NCBI GenBank assembly: GCA_964057225.1
Contig: OZ059898.1
Span: forward strand, 9,858,001-9,922,000
From: Auanema rhodensis
Taxonomy: Eukaryota; Nematoda; Chromadorea; Rhabditida; Rhabditidae
Direction of reading: 5' to 3'
DNA length: 64,000 bases
This document shows positions 38,078-50,300 of this stretch, in pieces; position 1 is the stretch's first letter; every line of letters starts with the position of its first letter. Below the pieces are notes generated by a model. That model saw only the letters and a list, made by a program, of their open reading frames with translations. It was not told the origin of the DNA and did not search any database. The position numbers were made by a program, and so were the translations under genes.

Positions 38078-38982
38078 TTCGAAAATGTTAGATTGTTTCC
38101 GAAAAATTATGAAAAGTCAAGTTCTACTGATTTGAAGAGAATTGTAAGTTTTAGAAAATAATTAAACTTATTTGATTATAATACTTGAAATTCCAAAAAC
38201 AGTAGAATAAAATTGAGAAATCGACAAAAACAGTTGAACGATTTGAAGAGAATTGTAAGCTTTAGAAAAGAATTAAAGTTCAGCTATCTCTACTATTAAC
38301 TGACTATCGGCTAGAATAAGGTAACAGTTTTTATTGAAAGTTTCCATGATTAAGATTGAACAAAAAAAAAATTAGAGAGAAACACTTCTTGTTTACTTAC
38401 TTGATTATAATACTTGAAATTCCAAAAACAGTAAAATAAAATTGAGAAAGCGACAAAAACAGTTGAACGATTTGAAGACAATTGTAAGTTTAAGAAAAGA
38501 ATTAAAGTTTAGCTTTGTCTACTATTAACTGATTATCGGCTGAAATATGGTGACAGTTTTTTTTTAAAAGTTTCCATGATTAAGATTAAACAAAGAAAAA
38601 AAAATCAAAGAGAAACACTTCTTGTTTACTAATTTGATTATAACACTTGAAATTCCAACAAAAGTAAAGTAAAACTGTTAAAGCGAGTAAAACTGTTGAA
38701 CAATTTGAAGACAATTGTAAGTTGAAAAAAAAAATTAAAGTTTAGCTCTCTCTACTATTAACTGAATGTCGGCTAAAATATGATAACAGTTTTTATTAAA
38801 AGTTTCCATGATTAAGATTAAACAAAGAAAAAAAATCAAAGAGAAACACTTCTTGTTTACTAATTTGATTATAACACTTGAAATTCCAACAAAAGTAAAA
38901 TAAAACTGTGAAAGCGGGTAAAACTGTTGAACTAAAACAGTCTTTATAAAATATAAACGATTTATTTTTATAAAAGTGAAGT

Positions 38983-39053
38983 TGCATCGGCCGGGAATCA
39001 AACCCGGGTCGCCCGCGTGGCAGGCGAGCATTCTACCACTGAACCACCGATGC
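38983..39053 (-). tRNA. tRNA-Gly-GCC: tRNA-Gly (GCC), copy 31, C56T
   Basis: Third occurrence of the C56T allele at the same place in the block. Confidence 0.8.
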
Positions 39054-40768
39054 TTCGAAAATGTTAGATTGTTTCCGAAAAATTATGAAAGGTCAAGTTC
39101 TACTGATTTGAAGAGAATTGTAAGTTTTAGAAAAGAATTAAAGTTCAGCTATCTCTACTATTAACTGATTATCGGCTAAAATAAGGTAACAGTTTTTATT
39201 GAAAGTTTCCATGATTAAGATTAAACAAAGAAAAAAAATCAAAGAGAAACACTTCTTGTTTACTTATTTGATTATAATACTTGAAATTCCAAAAACAGTA
39301 GAATAAAATAGAGAAAGCGACAAAAAAAGTTGAACGATTTGAAGAGAATTGTAAGTTTTAGAAAAGAATTAAAGTTCAGCTATCTCTACTATTAACTGAT
39401 TATCGGCTAAAATAAGGTAACAGTTTTTATTGAAAGTTTCCATGATCAAGATTAAACAAAATAAAAAATCAAAGAGAAACACTTCTTGTTTACTTACTTG
39501 ATTATAATACTTGAAATTCCAAAAACAGTAAAATAAAATTGAAAAAGCGACAAAAACAGTTGAACGATTTGAAGACAATTGTAAGTTGAAGAATAAAATT
39601 AAGGTTTAGCTCTCTCTACTATTAACTGAATGTCGGCTAAAATATGGTAACAGTTTTTATTAAAAGTTTCCATGATTAAGATTAAACAAAGAAAAAAATC
39701 AAAGAGAAACACTTCTTGTTTACTAATTTGATTATAACACTTGAAATTCCAACAAAAGTAAAGTAAAACTGTTAAAGCGAGTAAAACTGTTGAACAATTT
39801 GAAGACAATTGTAAGTTGAAAAAAAAAATTAAAGTTTAGCTCTCTCTACTATTAACTGAATGTCGGCTAAAATATGATAACAGTTTTCATTAAAAGTTTC
39901 CATGATTAGGATTGAACAAAAAAAAGAATTAAAAAGAAACACTTCTTGTTTACTTACTTGATTATACTACTTGAAATTCGAAAAAAAGTAAAAAACAATT
40001 GAGAAAGCGACATAAACAGTTGAACGATTTGAAGAGAATTGTAAGTTTTAGAAAAGAATTAAAGTTCAGCTATCTCTACTATTAACTGACTATCGGCTAG
40101 AATAAGGTAACAGTTTTTATTGAAAGTTTCCATGATTAAGATTGAACAAAAAAAAAATTAGAGAGAAACACTTCTTGTTTACTTACTTGATTATAATACT
40201 TGAAATTCCAAAAACAGTAAAATAAAATTGAGAAAGCGACAAAAACAGTTGAACGATTTGAAGACAATTGTAAGTTTAAGAAAAGAATTAAAGTTTAGCT
40301 TTGTCTACTATTAACTGATTATCGGCTGAAATATGGTGACAGTTTTTTTTTAAAAGTTTCCATGATTAAGATTAAACAAAGAAAAAAAAATCAAAGAGAA
40401 ACACTTCTTGTTTACTAATTTGATTATAACACTTGAAATTCCAACAAAAGTAAAGTAAAACTGTTAAAGCGAGTAAAACTGTTGAACAATTTGAAGACAA
40501 TTGTAAGTTGAAAAAAAAAATTAAAGTTTAGCTCTCTCTACTATTAACTGAATGTCGGCTAAAATATGATAACAGTTTTTATTAAAAGTTTCCATGATTA
40601 AGATTAAACAAAGAAAAAAAATCAAAGAGAAACACTTCTTGTTTACTAATTTGATTATAACACTTGAAATTCCAACAAAAGTAAAATAAAACTGTGAAAG
40701 CGGGTAAAACTGTTGAACTAAAACAGTCTTTATAAAATATAAATGATATTTTTTTATAAAAGTGAAGT
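39054..40768. repeat. tRNA-free stretch of satellite, 1.7 kb
   Basis: The 1786-bp interval between tRNA copies 31 and 32 contains only monomers. A cassette expected at about 39846 is missing, and monomer order is a composite of types found elsewhere, as unequal exchange or gene conversion would leave. Confidence 0.8.
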
Positions 40769-40839
40769 TGCATCGGCCGGGAATCGAACCCGGGTCGCCC
40801 GCGTGGCAGGCGAGCATTCTACCACTGAACCACCGATGC
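40769..40839 (-). tRNA. tRNA-Gly-GCC: tRNA-Gly (GCC), copy 32, consensus
   Basis: Identical to consensus; follows an unusually long tRNA-free stretch. Confidence 0.97.
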
Positions 40840-41632
40840 TTCGAAAATGTTAGATTGTTTCCGAAAAATTATGAAAAGTCAAGTTCTACTGATTTGAAGA
40901 GAATTGTTAGTTTTAGAAAATAATTAAAAATAAGTTCTCTCTACTATTAACTGACTATCGGCTAGAATAAGGTAACAGTTTTTATTGAAAGTTTCCATGA
41001 TTAAGATTGAACAAAAAAAAATTAGAGAGAAACACTTCTTGTTTACTTACTTGATTATACTACTTGAAATTCGAAAAAAAGTAAAATAAAATTGAGAAAG
41101 CGACAAAAACAGTTGAACGATTTGAAGACAATTGTAAGTTTAAGAAAAGAATTAAAGTTTAGCTTTGTCTACTATTAACTGATTATCGGCTGAAATATGG
41201 TGACAGTTTTTTTTTAAAAGTTTCCATGATTAAGATTAAACAAAGAAAAAAAAATCAAAGAGAAACACTTCTTGTTTACTAATTTGATTATAACACTTGA
41301 AATTCCAACAAAAGTAAAGTAAAACTGTTAAAGCGAGTAAAACTGTTGAACAATTTGAAGACAATTGTAAGTTGAAAAAAAAAATTAAAGTTTAGCTCTC
41401 TCTACTATTAACTGAATGTCGGCTAAAATATGATAACAGTTTTTAGTAAAAGTTTCCATGATTAAGATTAAACAAAGAAAAAAAATCAAAGAGAAACACT
41501 TCTTGTTTACTAATTTGATTATAACACTTGAAATTCCAACAAAAGTAAAATAAAACTGTGAAAGCGGGTAAAACTGTTGAACTAAAACAGTCTTTATAAA
41601 ATATAAATGATATTTTTTTATAAAAGTGAAGT

Positions 41633-41703
41633 TGCATCGGCCGGGAATCGAACCCGGGTCGCCCGCGTGGCAGGCGAGCATTCTACCACTGAACCACCGA
41701 TGC
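41633..41703 (-). tRNA. tRNA-Gly-GCC: tRNA-Gly (GCC), copy 33, consensus
   Basis: Identical to consensus; spacing 864 bp. Confidence 0.97.
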
Positions 41704-42262
41704 TTCGAAAATGTTAGATTGTTTCCGAAAAATTATGAAAAGTCAAGTTCTACTGATTTGAAGAGAATTGTTAGTTTTAGAAAATAATTAAAAATAAGTT
41801 CTCTCTACTATTAACTGATTGTCGGCTAAAATATGGTAACAGTTTTTATAAAAAGTTTCCATGATTAGGATTAAACAAAAAAAAGAATTAAAAAGAAACA
41901 CTTCTTGTTTACTTACTTGATTATACTACTTGAAATTCGAAAAAAAGTAAAAAACAATTGAGAAAGCGACATAAACAGTTGAACGATTTGAAGAGAATTG
42001 TAAGTTTTAGAAAAGAATTAAAGTTCAGCTATCTCTACTATTAACTGACTATCGGCTAGAATAAGGTAACAGTTTTTATTGAAAGTTTCCATGATTAAGA
42101 TTGAACGAAAAAAAATTAGAGAGAAACACTTCTTGTTTACTTACTTGATTATAATACTTGAAATTCCAAAAACAGTAAAATAAAACTGTGAAAGCGGGTA
42201 AAACTGTTGAACTAAAACAGTCTTTATAAAATATAAATGATATTTTTTTATAAAAGTGAAGT

Positions 42263-42333
42263 TGCATCGGCCGGGAATCGAACCCGGGTCGCCCGCGTGG
42301 CAGGCGAGCATTCTACCACTGAACCACCGATGC
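42263..42333 (-). tRNA. tRNA-Gly-GCC: tRNA-Gly (GCC), copy 34, consensus
   Basis: Identical to consensus; last copy before the E2 insertion, 630 bp from copy 33. Confidence 0.97.
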
Positions 42334-42562
42334 TTCGAAAATGTTAGATTGTTTCCGAAAAATTATGAAAAGTCAAGTTCTACTGATTTGAAGAGAATTG
42401 TTAGTTTTAGAAAATAATTAAAAATAAGTTCTCTCTACTATTAACTGATTGTCGGCTAAAATATGGTAACAGTTTTTATAAAAAGTTTCCATGATTAGGA
42501 TTAAACAAAAAAAAGAATTAAAAAGAAACACTTCTTGTTTACTTACTTGATTATACTACTTG

Positions 42563-42566
42563 AAAT
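42563..42566. repeat. E2 target-site duplication, left (AAAT)
   Basis: AAAT is directly repeated at 54229-54232. Joining the flanks without the element gives the satellite sequence seen uninterrupted near 19497-19560. Confidence 0.93.
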
Positions 42567-42924
42567 CGTTCCATTCGGATGATCAATGCATTACATTCAT
42601 ATGACGAAGCTGTAGCAGGCGGGTTAGAGTCAGAGAATGCGAGACTGAGAGAAGACGACCCGCCCTTTTCCATATTACAACACTTCAGCTTTGCCTCAGG
42701 GACGATCATGGATGGTTGGTCGTTCTCTCTCTGTTCTCTATTAGTTTAACCTTTACTTAGTTATATGTATCTTATTGTAATCACGTAGATATAATAAACC
42801 AATCTTTCTCGAGTCTTATGTTTATCCTTATGCTCCATGTTTAACCGCTACATCTGGAATACTACCACGCTCATCTTGTAGACTCCATTGGTCTGTAAGA
42901 TCGACGCGGGAGCATAACGGAACG
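42567..42924 (+). repeat. E2 5' LTR, 358 bp
   Basis: Starts CGTTCC, ends GGAACG (inverted 6-bp ends), identical by eye to the 3' LTR. AATAAA at 42793-42798. No clear TATA box recognised. Confidence 0.96.
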
Positions 42925-42943
42925 TGGAGGTTCCACCTCGAAC
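42925..42943 (+). promoter_or_regulatory. E2 primer-binding site, tRNA-Gln type
   Basis: TGGAGGTTCCACC directly after the LTR is complementary to 13 bases of the tRNA-Gln 3' end including CCA. The following TCGAAC is shared with E1 and does not extend the match. Confidence 0.87.
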
Positions 42944-44369
42944 TTATCACAATTTTTTTTTCCTTCTCTTTAATGTTTGTGTTGTTAATTCATTTTCAAA
43001 TTTCTTTCATCTCTCTTTTTCTCATACCATCTACCCTATGTCTTAACACAATACGGAGGGGCCAACAACGTTAAATGGGAACAGAGGCAAGGAATCCTTT
43101 TTTTTTTAAAGAAGGATTATACGTTTCGAGATTATTATTTTCCCGTTTGTTCACAAAAATTCTTTCGTCTGAACCTTTAAATTTCGTATCCTTGCTTATA
43201 ACATCTGAAATGCTCTGTTACCCAACCTTGAAGCTTGATGAGGGCTTTAGGCTGAATTAGTGAACAAATTCACCTAAAGTAATTGTTATTTCGTATTTCC
43301 CACGCTTTCTCCTTTTTAAGGATTAATTTTGGCTTCAAGGAAAGAATAACTTCGGTTATATCTTTATATTTCGTGGATGAAGTTTGTTTTGCGATCAGGA
43401 CTATTTTATTTTGCGTTACGATTTCGTTCAGACAAATTTTGCTTCTAACATCCTAAATTTATAATCAGTACGCATGAAAAAAAATTACACGGGAAACCTC
43501 ACCAAAAAGGGAGGATTGTTAATTTATAGATCGCTATAGTCCGAAAAATCCTGTTGAAAAATGTTATCTCGAATTTGAATCATGATTAACACAGGTCGTG
43601 TTGGCTAAAGCATATCGGTTTGGATTTTCTCCCCTTACTGAATGTCACCTTCCTCATACCGTTATTGTTGTTCAGAAGCATAAGACTCACGCATTGAACC
43701 TTATTCCAACTTTAATACTAGTTCTTGTAATATTTAGCCATTTAACTCTGCTTTTATTTCAAAATTCGATTTCTGATCACGAAATACCTACATTCATCAT
43801 TGCGAAACGCTCTTTTGTAAAACTAATATTACGAATCCCATGACTTTTGTTACAACGAAACATGCGAGCTACACCAAATGTATTTGAAAACCAGATTGTA
43901 AAGAAACAAAAATTATTTTTGGTGACAAAAGAGAAATTGGTGCACATTTATTGTTAAACTGCTCTTTTATCAAAAGCATGTTACGAATTACACCATAAGT
44001 TTTGTTGCAAGATGACACACCACATGGCCGAGAAACTAGTGTAACAAAACATAAGTTTAGTCAGCATGAGGAAAATGGTTGCATACAAATCAGTAAAATG
44101 TGCTGTAATTGAACGAATATTACGAATTACACTAAACGTTTTGTAAAATAACAGCTTGGTCACCCCAGATGTTTTGTGAATCAGATTTTCAACTACAGAG
44201 AAAATACGGAGAGCACCAGAGTCCCGATATCACACAGTAGAAGGCGGATCCATCGCCATTGGCCAAGGCATCGACCTCATTCTCACAAGTTGTCGATACG
44301 ACACCGGTCGCTCTCCAAAGCCTTTCTCATTTTGCCTACATCCTCATCCTTATTCACCGCATTCTTTAA
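42944..44369 (+). other. E2 leader (5' untranslated region)
   Basis: About 1.4 kb, AT-rich, with short unrelated frames (for example 43075-43260 and 43598-43843) of no recognisable product. The end (about 44325-44385) is pyrimidine-rich and contains CTCAAC, a branch-point-like string, 20 bases before an AG. It may be a splice acceptor region for the downstream frame. Confidence 0.7.
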
Positions 44370-47300
44370 CGTCTCAACATCCCACACGTTACCAAGCACT
44401 CAAGGTTTTTTCAAACCAAGAGTTCTAGCAAGGTGGCTAAGAGATTCCATTCAGCCGTACCTATAAGTACGCATTTCGATTCCCAAGACTCAGCTCCCTT
44501 TACCAGAAGTCGAGCTCGAGCTCAAGACGTCGCTATATTAGAAGAGGAGCAGAAAGTCGACAAGAAGCCGGATAATTTCCTTATTCCTACTACTGATTCT
44601 GTCTCACCTACTGAACAACTAGGCGACCCGGACTACGTACCTACTATAGAAGAAGAACTATCAATCATTGTGGAGGAACAAACACCGATCACTCCTAAAA
44701 AGGTACGCTCCTCTAATTCTAATAAAAATAAGAAAAATCAAAACATCAGCGACGCTTCTCTCTCTCTCTCACTAACCGAACCAACCGATTCCCCTTTACT
44801 TTCAAAAACTTCTAGCGCGGGTGGGCTTAGTTCTCTTAGAAACATTGTTACTGATCTTTTTAACCTTTCGCCTAAAGATAAAACTTTCAACACCAAGCGC
44901 AAAAGCAGATATTCATCAGTCCCTAACATTAATATCTCACCAATTCAACCACCTGCACCAAATACCAGTATTCATCAAACTTCTACTCCCATCTTAACAA
45001 CAACAGACTCACTTCCTAAGGCACCCAATAGACCTATTCCATCCACGCAAACAACCCCTATTTTGGAGACCCCACCAATAACAGGTAGAACGATCAAAAT
45101 ACCATCTACCCGTACGAATAACATCATGACGGAAGCTGTTTCCTCACTACCTGGGGCAGGGAAAACAACAATCGCGCAAGCCTTACTTTCGCCTTACTGT
45201 CCAACTTACGACGGCAGTCGTAACTTCCGTGATTTTACGGGTAAATTCAACTTGTTTGCTAATGCCATTGGCCTTGTTATCCCTGAAAGGTTAGCACTTC
45301 TTCCTTTGCTTCTCAAAAATGAAGCAGCAGAAGAAGCTTACAGACAAGTTCCTGAACAACTTAAAACAACTGGTTCGTGGAATGATCTGATTAGAGCACT
45401 AACATCGAAGCTCTGCCCTGAATATAACCAAGACCCTGCACTTATTAACCTTCAAAACACCACGCAAGGGGAATTGACAATTGATGCATACGCCCAAGCA
45501 TTAAGAACAATGGCATTGAGTGCATTTGCATCTGATGACCCACATAAAGATCAAATACTGAGATCAACATTCCTCAGAGGACTTAAAAATTCTCTAAAAC
45601 CAGCTGTGATCCGAGCAAAGCCAAAATCCTTCACAGAAGCGATTGAAGCAGCTCGCTGGGAGGAATCGATAGTGAACCAAACAACAGACACGCAATCGAT
45701 GTTGGTCAACGCTGTGAACAAAGCACTAGCACCCTTTGCGCGTAATGATGAGAGACGAGATAGCCAAACATTTAATCGCAATTATCAACGCGATAACCAA
45801 ATGATAAGAAATAATCAAAATTATCAAAATAATCAAAATTATCAAAATTATCAAAAAAATAAAAACTTTTCTAATTTCAATAATAATCGAAACCGTTACG
45901 GTTCTTTCGCTAATAATAATCGCCGTACAAATTATAACGAACAAGATAATAGGCAATCGAGTTCTGATTGGCATCAAAGAAATTATAATTTTCGTCATAA
46001 CAACCAACGAGGTAGATTCAATAACAACAACGGACAAAGAAGAGTTCAATTCAAAAATCCAAGAGACAACTCAAGAGGAAGAGATAGAAGCTCAACAAGA
46101 ATAAACTCTGTCACCCTTTCGCCTTTGACGCTCACAGTTATCATGGCAATAACAACAGCAATATTCTTGCCCTGTGCATCTACATATCAAATCTGTACAA
46201 GAGCAACAGGAGGCGCATTACTTATGCCACCAACAATCAGAAAATGCAGATTAACAGAGAAAAACCATGTGCTACGTACAGAAGTTCATCTGTACACAAG
46301 AAATCACACAGCACACGAATGGGATGCGTGGCGTTGTTCAGAGGAAGTACACAAGTTATGCGTACGAGACCTGCTATTCCTCCGCGATACGAACAGAACA
46401 ATAAATAGAATACAGCCTATAGGAGAGCGCGAATGCAGACAGGCGATCCGCGATCGCAAGTGGAATAACATAGAACTGCAACGCATTGATAGTATCACCC
46501 AAGCAACTCCGGAGCCCTCCTATGACCCAGCGCGCGCGTTCAACCGCGACGCGTGCGAGGAGCGGTCACGTCTAATATTAGAGCGCGGAGTCATGACCCG
46601 TATGCCTGACGATACAATATTGTCAAACTTAATATTAAACACGGAAGGATGCAATGCACATCATGGTAATTGTGAATCAAGTACATCAATAATAATATGG
46701 GACCCACAAACCACTGCTTCACGTTGTAATTACATCGATATGCATACATATGACGCTATCATTAGTCAAGATACTATTTTAATCCCTAGTACACAATCGG
46801 CACTTATTCTTTCAAGCAAACCAACTCCGAAACCTATTTCTTCTTGCTTCAGGCAGCCAGCGTTCCATACGACATCAGGAAATTATATCATTCTTCCTAA
46901 ATTTCCAAACGACAACAATATAACCACCCTTATTGAAAGAGAGTTCAAAAAGCTGCCGTTTAAAAGACCAAAACGTGCAGTCACCGAAGGATGTTCTTTC
47001 CCACTGGATCAAGATCGGATCAACGAAGTTGAAGATTATGAAACAGTATTGCTTCACGTCTGTCCATATACTTTCCTAAGACCATTAATGAGTAATCCCG
47101 GTATTACTTCAATTATTCCTATAATCAAAGGAAGACGTTTAGTAGATCCAACATACTCTCTAAAGGCATGGATAACATCACATAAAAAAAAATTCGAATT
47201 TTTCTTCAGAATTCAAATAAATGAACATTCTGTTCGACATTTTCTCAAGCAATACGATTTCAGTGATAAAAAAGAAGCTCTGCTATATTATATAGCACAA

Positions 47301-50300
47301 AGAGAATTAGCCATTACTACAAAGGCAGCAATATCATACTTAACATCTGAACAGCTTCTCGAACAAATATCAGATCGTTTGACAGTAATCGAATTCGATG
47401 AAATCATAAGGAAGAAAGAAGGTTCATATCGCGAACGAATTGAAAGCATAGCTCTCAATTTAACCAATACACCAGTTATAATTGAAGAAGGACTGACAGT
47501 TCCATCACGACAAGAAGTCCTACAAACGTTCATACAAATGCCACCAATAAGGAAACGTATACTAACTGACGAGGAAGAGAAGAAAAGCGAATTCATTAAG
47601 GCAACGATCAATTTACTAAGAGAACTAAAAACCCTCACAACAGTACGATGGAATAAAACTGCAGCATTTATTGATGACAGAAAATTTATAAAATTGCCAG
47701 CATCACGACAATTCATGCCAAATACAGATAAACTATTTTATGACAGGAAGAATAATTATGGAATACCGATCGGTCCACACCCTAAGCTGATCAAGCCCAG
47801 CAATCTTTCAAAGAAATTATTATTGGAAATATTTTTACCCCTGCTCAATAATGTAAAAACACCTTATACATCGAGTAGGATAACACAAGAACAACTTCAA
47901 ATCTTAATGGCAGAGAAAAATGAAACAAATTTTCGGCAAATCGCAACGCGGACATCCAGCGTCGCGGCAGGCGGCGCGGCTAGCGGCGCGGTTGTGACAC
48001 CAGTCCAACCTTTGATCGAACAGAAGGGAACAATCCAATCAGTTACCACAATACAGCCGCATATAACGAACAATCCTCACACAAATGCAACAACCACCAC
48101 AAGAGCACCATCATGGAGGCAACAGCCATCAACAACGGCGCCTCACACGACCGCTGCGACAACAGCACGCACAACAACATCAACCGCTCGTTCGCCAACA
48201 ACAACAAGAAGCTATGCCATATACAAAGACGCACAGATTCCAAAAATACAAGAGACAACCGAAGCCTCTCCAACATTGATTCGAAAAAACCGAGCTTCCT
48301 CAACACCATCAGTAGAAACCTCAAATTTAGTGGAAGCAAATGCGAGATACATAGCAACGAAAATTGACTCGGTACAAGAGTTTCGTCAAAATATATCGAA
48401 CAAAATAGCCCAAGATCATTTACAGTATGCTACTACAATGATCCAAGAGGAATTGCAGAAACATTTTGAAGAATCATACGAATCGATTTGCGAGATACAA
48501 AATCGGTATCTGGAATTATGGAAATCAATTCTACAAATTGAACCAACAATCGCAATGCGAACAATACTGGGAAGAGAAGATATAGCCGCACGGTTTGTAG
48601 GCAATGAAATTTTGCATATACATGTATGCCCTACAGTGCTAGAGAAAACCATTTATCACAATCACACCGTAAATGGCACATGCTATCTCGAAACCCCAGT
48701 CTGGACACAAGACGGACAGTTACTGTTTGCAGCACCCGGATCCAAGGATCTTTTACCTCATGGTAAAGAAATAAGCTGTGATCACGTACCAAGAGATATC
48801 TGGTCTAGCGAAGGTGAATGGAAAGGAATTAATGGGACTGCAGACGTCAATCTTGTATCAATGTGGGACGGACTTCATCACGAAAAAATAACACCATTAA
48901 AATTCACCGGAGCTCACTTATACACTAATTTATCGTCTCGTGTATACTCAATGACCACAGCCATAGCTTACGGTGCGAGTTTAGCATCGATTCGTCAGAA
49001 TCACGTTCTTCACACAATTCACAATGATCCAAAGATATCAGCTACATTCAGTGTACTAAAGAAAAGTAGCGACTACATATCGAAAGCTCAAGAATTCACC
49101 AAGAGCACATGGAAGTCATTCATCGATACAATTGCAGGAACGATTGAGCGAACACTAATAACGATCGGTGCAATTACATTATTTACCATCATACTCTTTG
49201 TGATAGGTTTCATTGTAAAGATCTATTTCTTCAAACCAGTAGGCATACCAGTTATGCATATTGCACTCAAAGATCACGACAGTGATCTACCAACATACGA
49301 AGAAACTTTGGAATTAGTTAGTCATCCGGATCAACCGATTCCAAGACACATAATGAAACAATACTATCCATCAATGCTCACATTCATACCAATCGCACTA
49401 CCATTAGTTTGCACGATTTCCAAAAAGAAAGATCAAGCACTACCACTTCTATGGATGACTGTTAATGATAGACTGATCCTAACTTTATGGGACTCAGGTT
49501 CGTCCGTCAGTTACATAAGAATATCGACACTACACTACTTAGCTTTGAATGACTTTGTTAAGAAGAATACATTAAGAGCAACAACAGCGAACGGATCAGA
49601 ATTTGTATTCATTGGTACTATCGACTTAACCGTCGAAATAGCCGGTTACGAAATCGACCATACATTCTTCATATCAGACGACAAAGACTGTCCATCGCCA
49701 GCGTTGATTGGATTAGATTTCATGAAAACACTTGACTGTCAAAACATTGGCATGAAACTAAGACCATACAAAAGAACACTGGAAATTGGAAATCATGTAG
49801 TACCTTTGGCTAGCGGAATTAACGGGGATATTAACAGGATATCAAAAACTGTTAATTTGATAACCTTGGAGCCGCGGAGTCTACTTCCTCGACAAGTTTT
49901 TAATTTCCAAGTCCAATTAGAGAACCCAATCGGAGAAGACTTAATCGCTATGATTAAACCAAACGACAGTACTCCTCTCTCACCTCGATACGACACAGCA
50001 TTTCGCGATGTTAACTCCATCAATATCCAATTCCGGAACAATTCTAAAGAATTCATAGAAATACCGGCCGGCACTGTGATTGCAGAAGCCGAAATAGGAT
50101 CTATACCGGACTATGAAATCTTCTCAACAGAACAACAGTACGACTATATTCCACCAGAAGCAGACTGGGAAGGCAAATTACCTCACTTCCCTGGTGATTT
50201 CATGAAAGAACTTGACCTAAAAGAGGCTGATCTTACGCAACGACAAAAAGACGAACTACGAAACATCATTCGTCAACGTAAGAAGGCATTCCTCAATGAA

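Larger units (their letters stand above)
38007..39758. repeat. Higher-order repeat copy 3, truncated
   Basis: It follows copy 2 (shares GTAAGCTTTAG near 38260 and the C56T tRNA) until about 39758. There the sequence switches to another monomer variant before the expected third tRNA cassette. Confidence 0.8.
10135..42566. repeat. tRNA-Gly satellite array, left block
   Basis: Head-to-tail monomers of about 230 bp in one orientation, each marked by the core CTACTATTAACTGA and a poly-A run of 6-9 bases. Thirty-four tRNA-Gly(GCC) copies lie on the minus strand, each in a 172-bp cassette inserted in a monomer. Spacings fall in classes of about 633, 863-866 and 1094-1096 bp, with exceptions of 705, 976-977, 853-854 and 1786 bp. 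The first 1.6 kb (10135-11760) has monomers without tRNA. Many small frames in the array are by-products of repeated sequence and are not genes. Confidence 0.97.

Noticed and set aside
10135..42566. Regular repeats considered as a CRISPR-like array
   Set aside because: Monomers of 230 bp with no unique spacers, in an animal satellite with tRNA genes.
43981..44163. Small frames in the E2 leader
   Set aside because: Short, AT-driven and without similarity to the E1 leader.
44176..44466. 96-codon frame overlapping the start of the E2 polyprotein, as a possible gag start joined by frameshift
   Set aside because: Its protein is not conserved in E1, while the overlapping polyprotein frame is conserved with synonymous changes.
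46104..49410. Env segment considered as host gene capture or unspliced intron
   Set aside because: The frame is open in both elements with conserved Cys, furin-type site and membrane helix, which fits a viral glycoprotein better than an intron.
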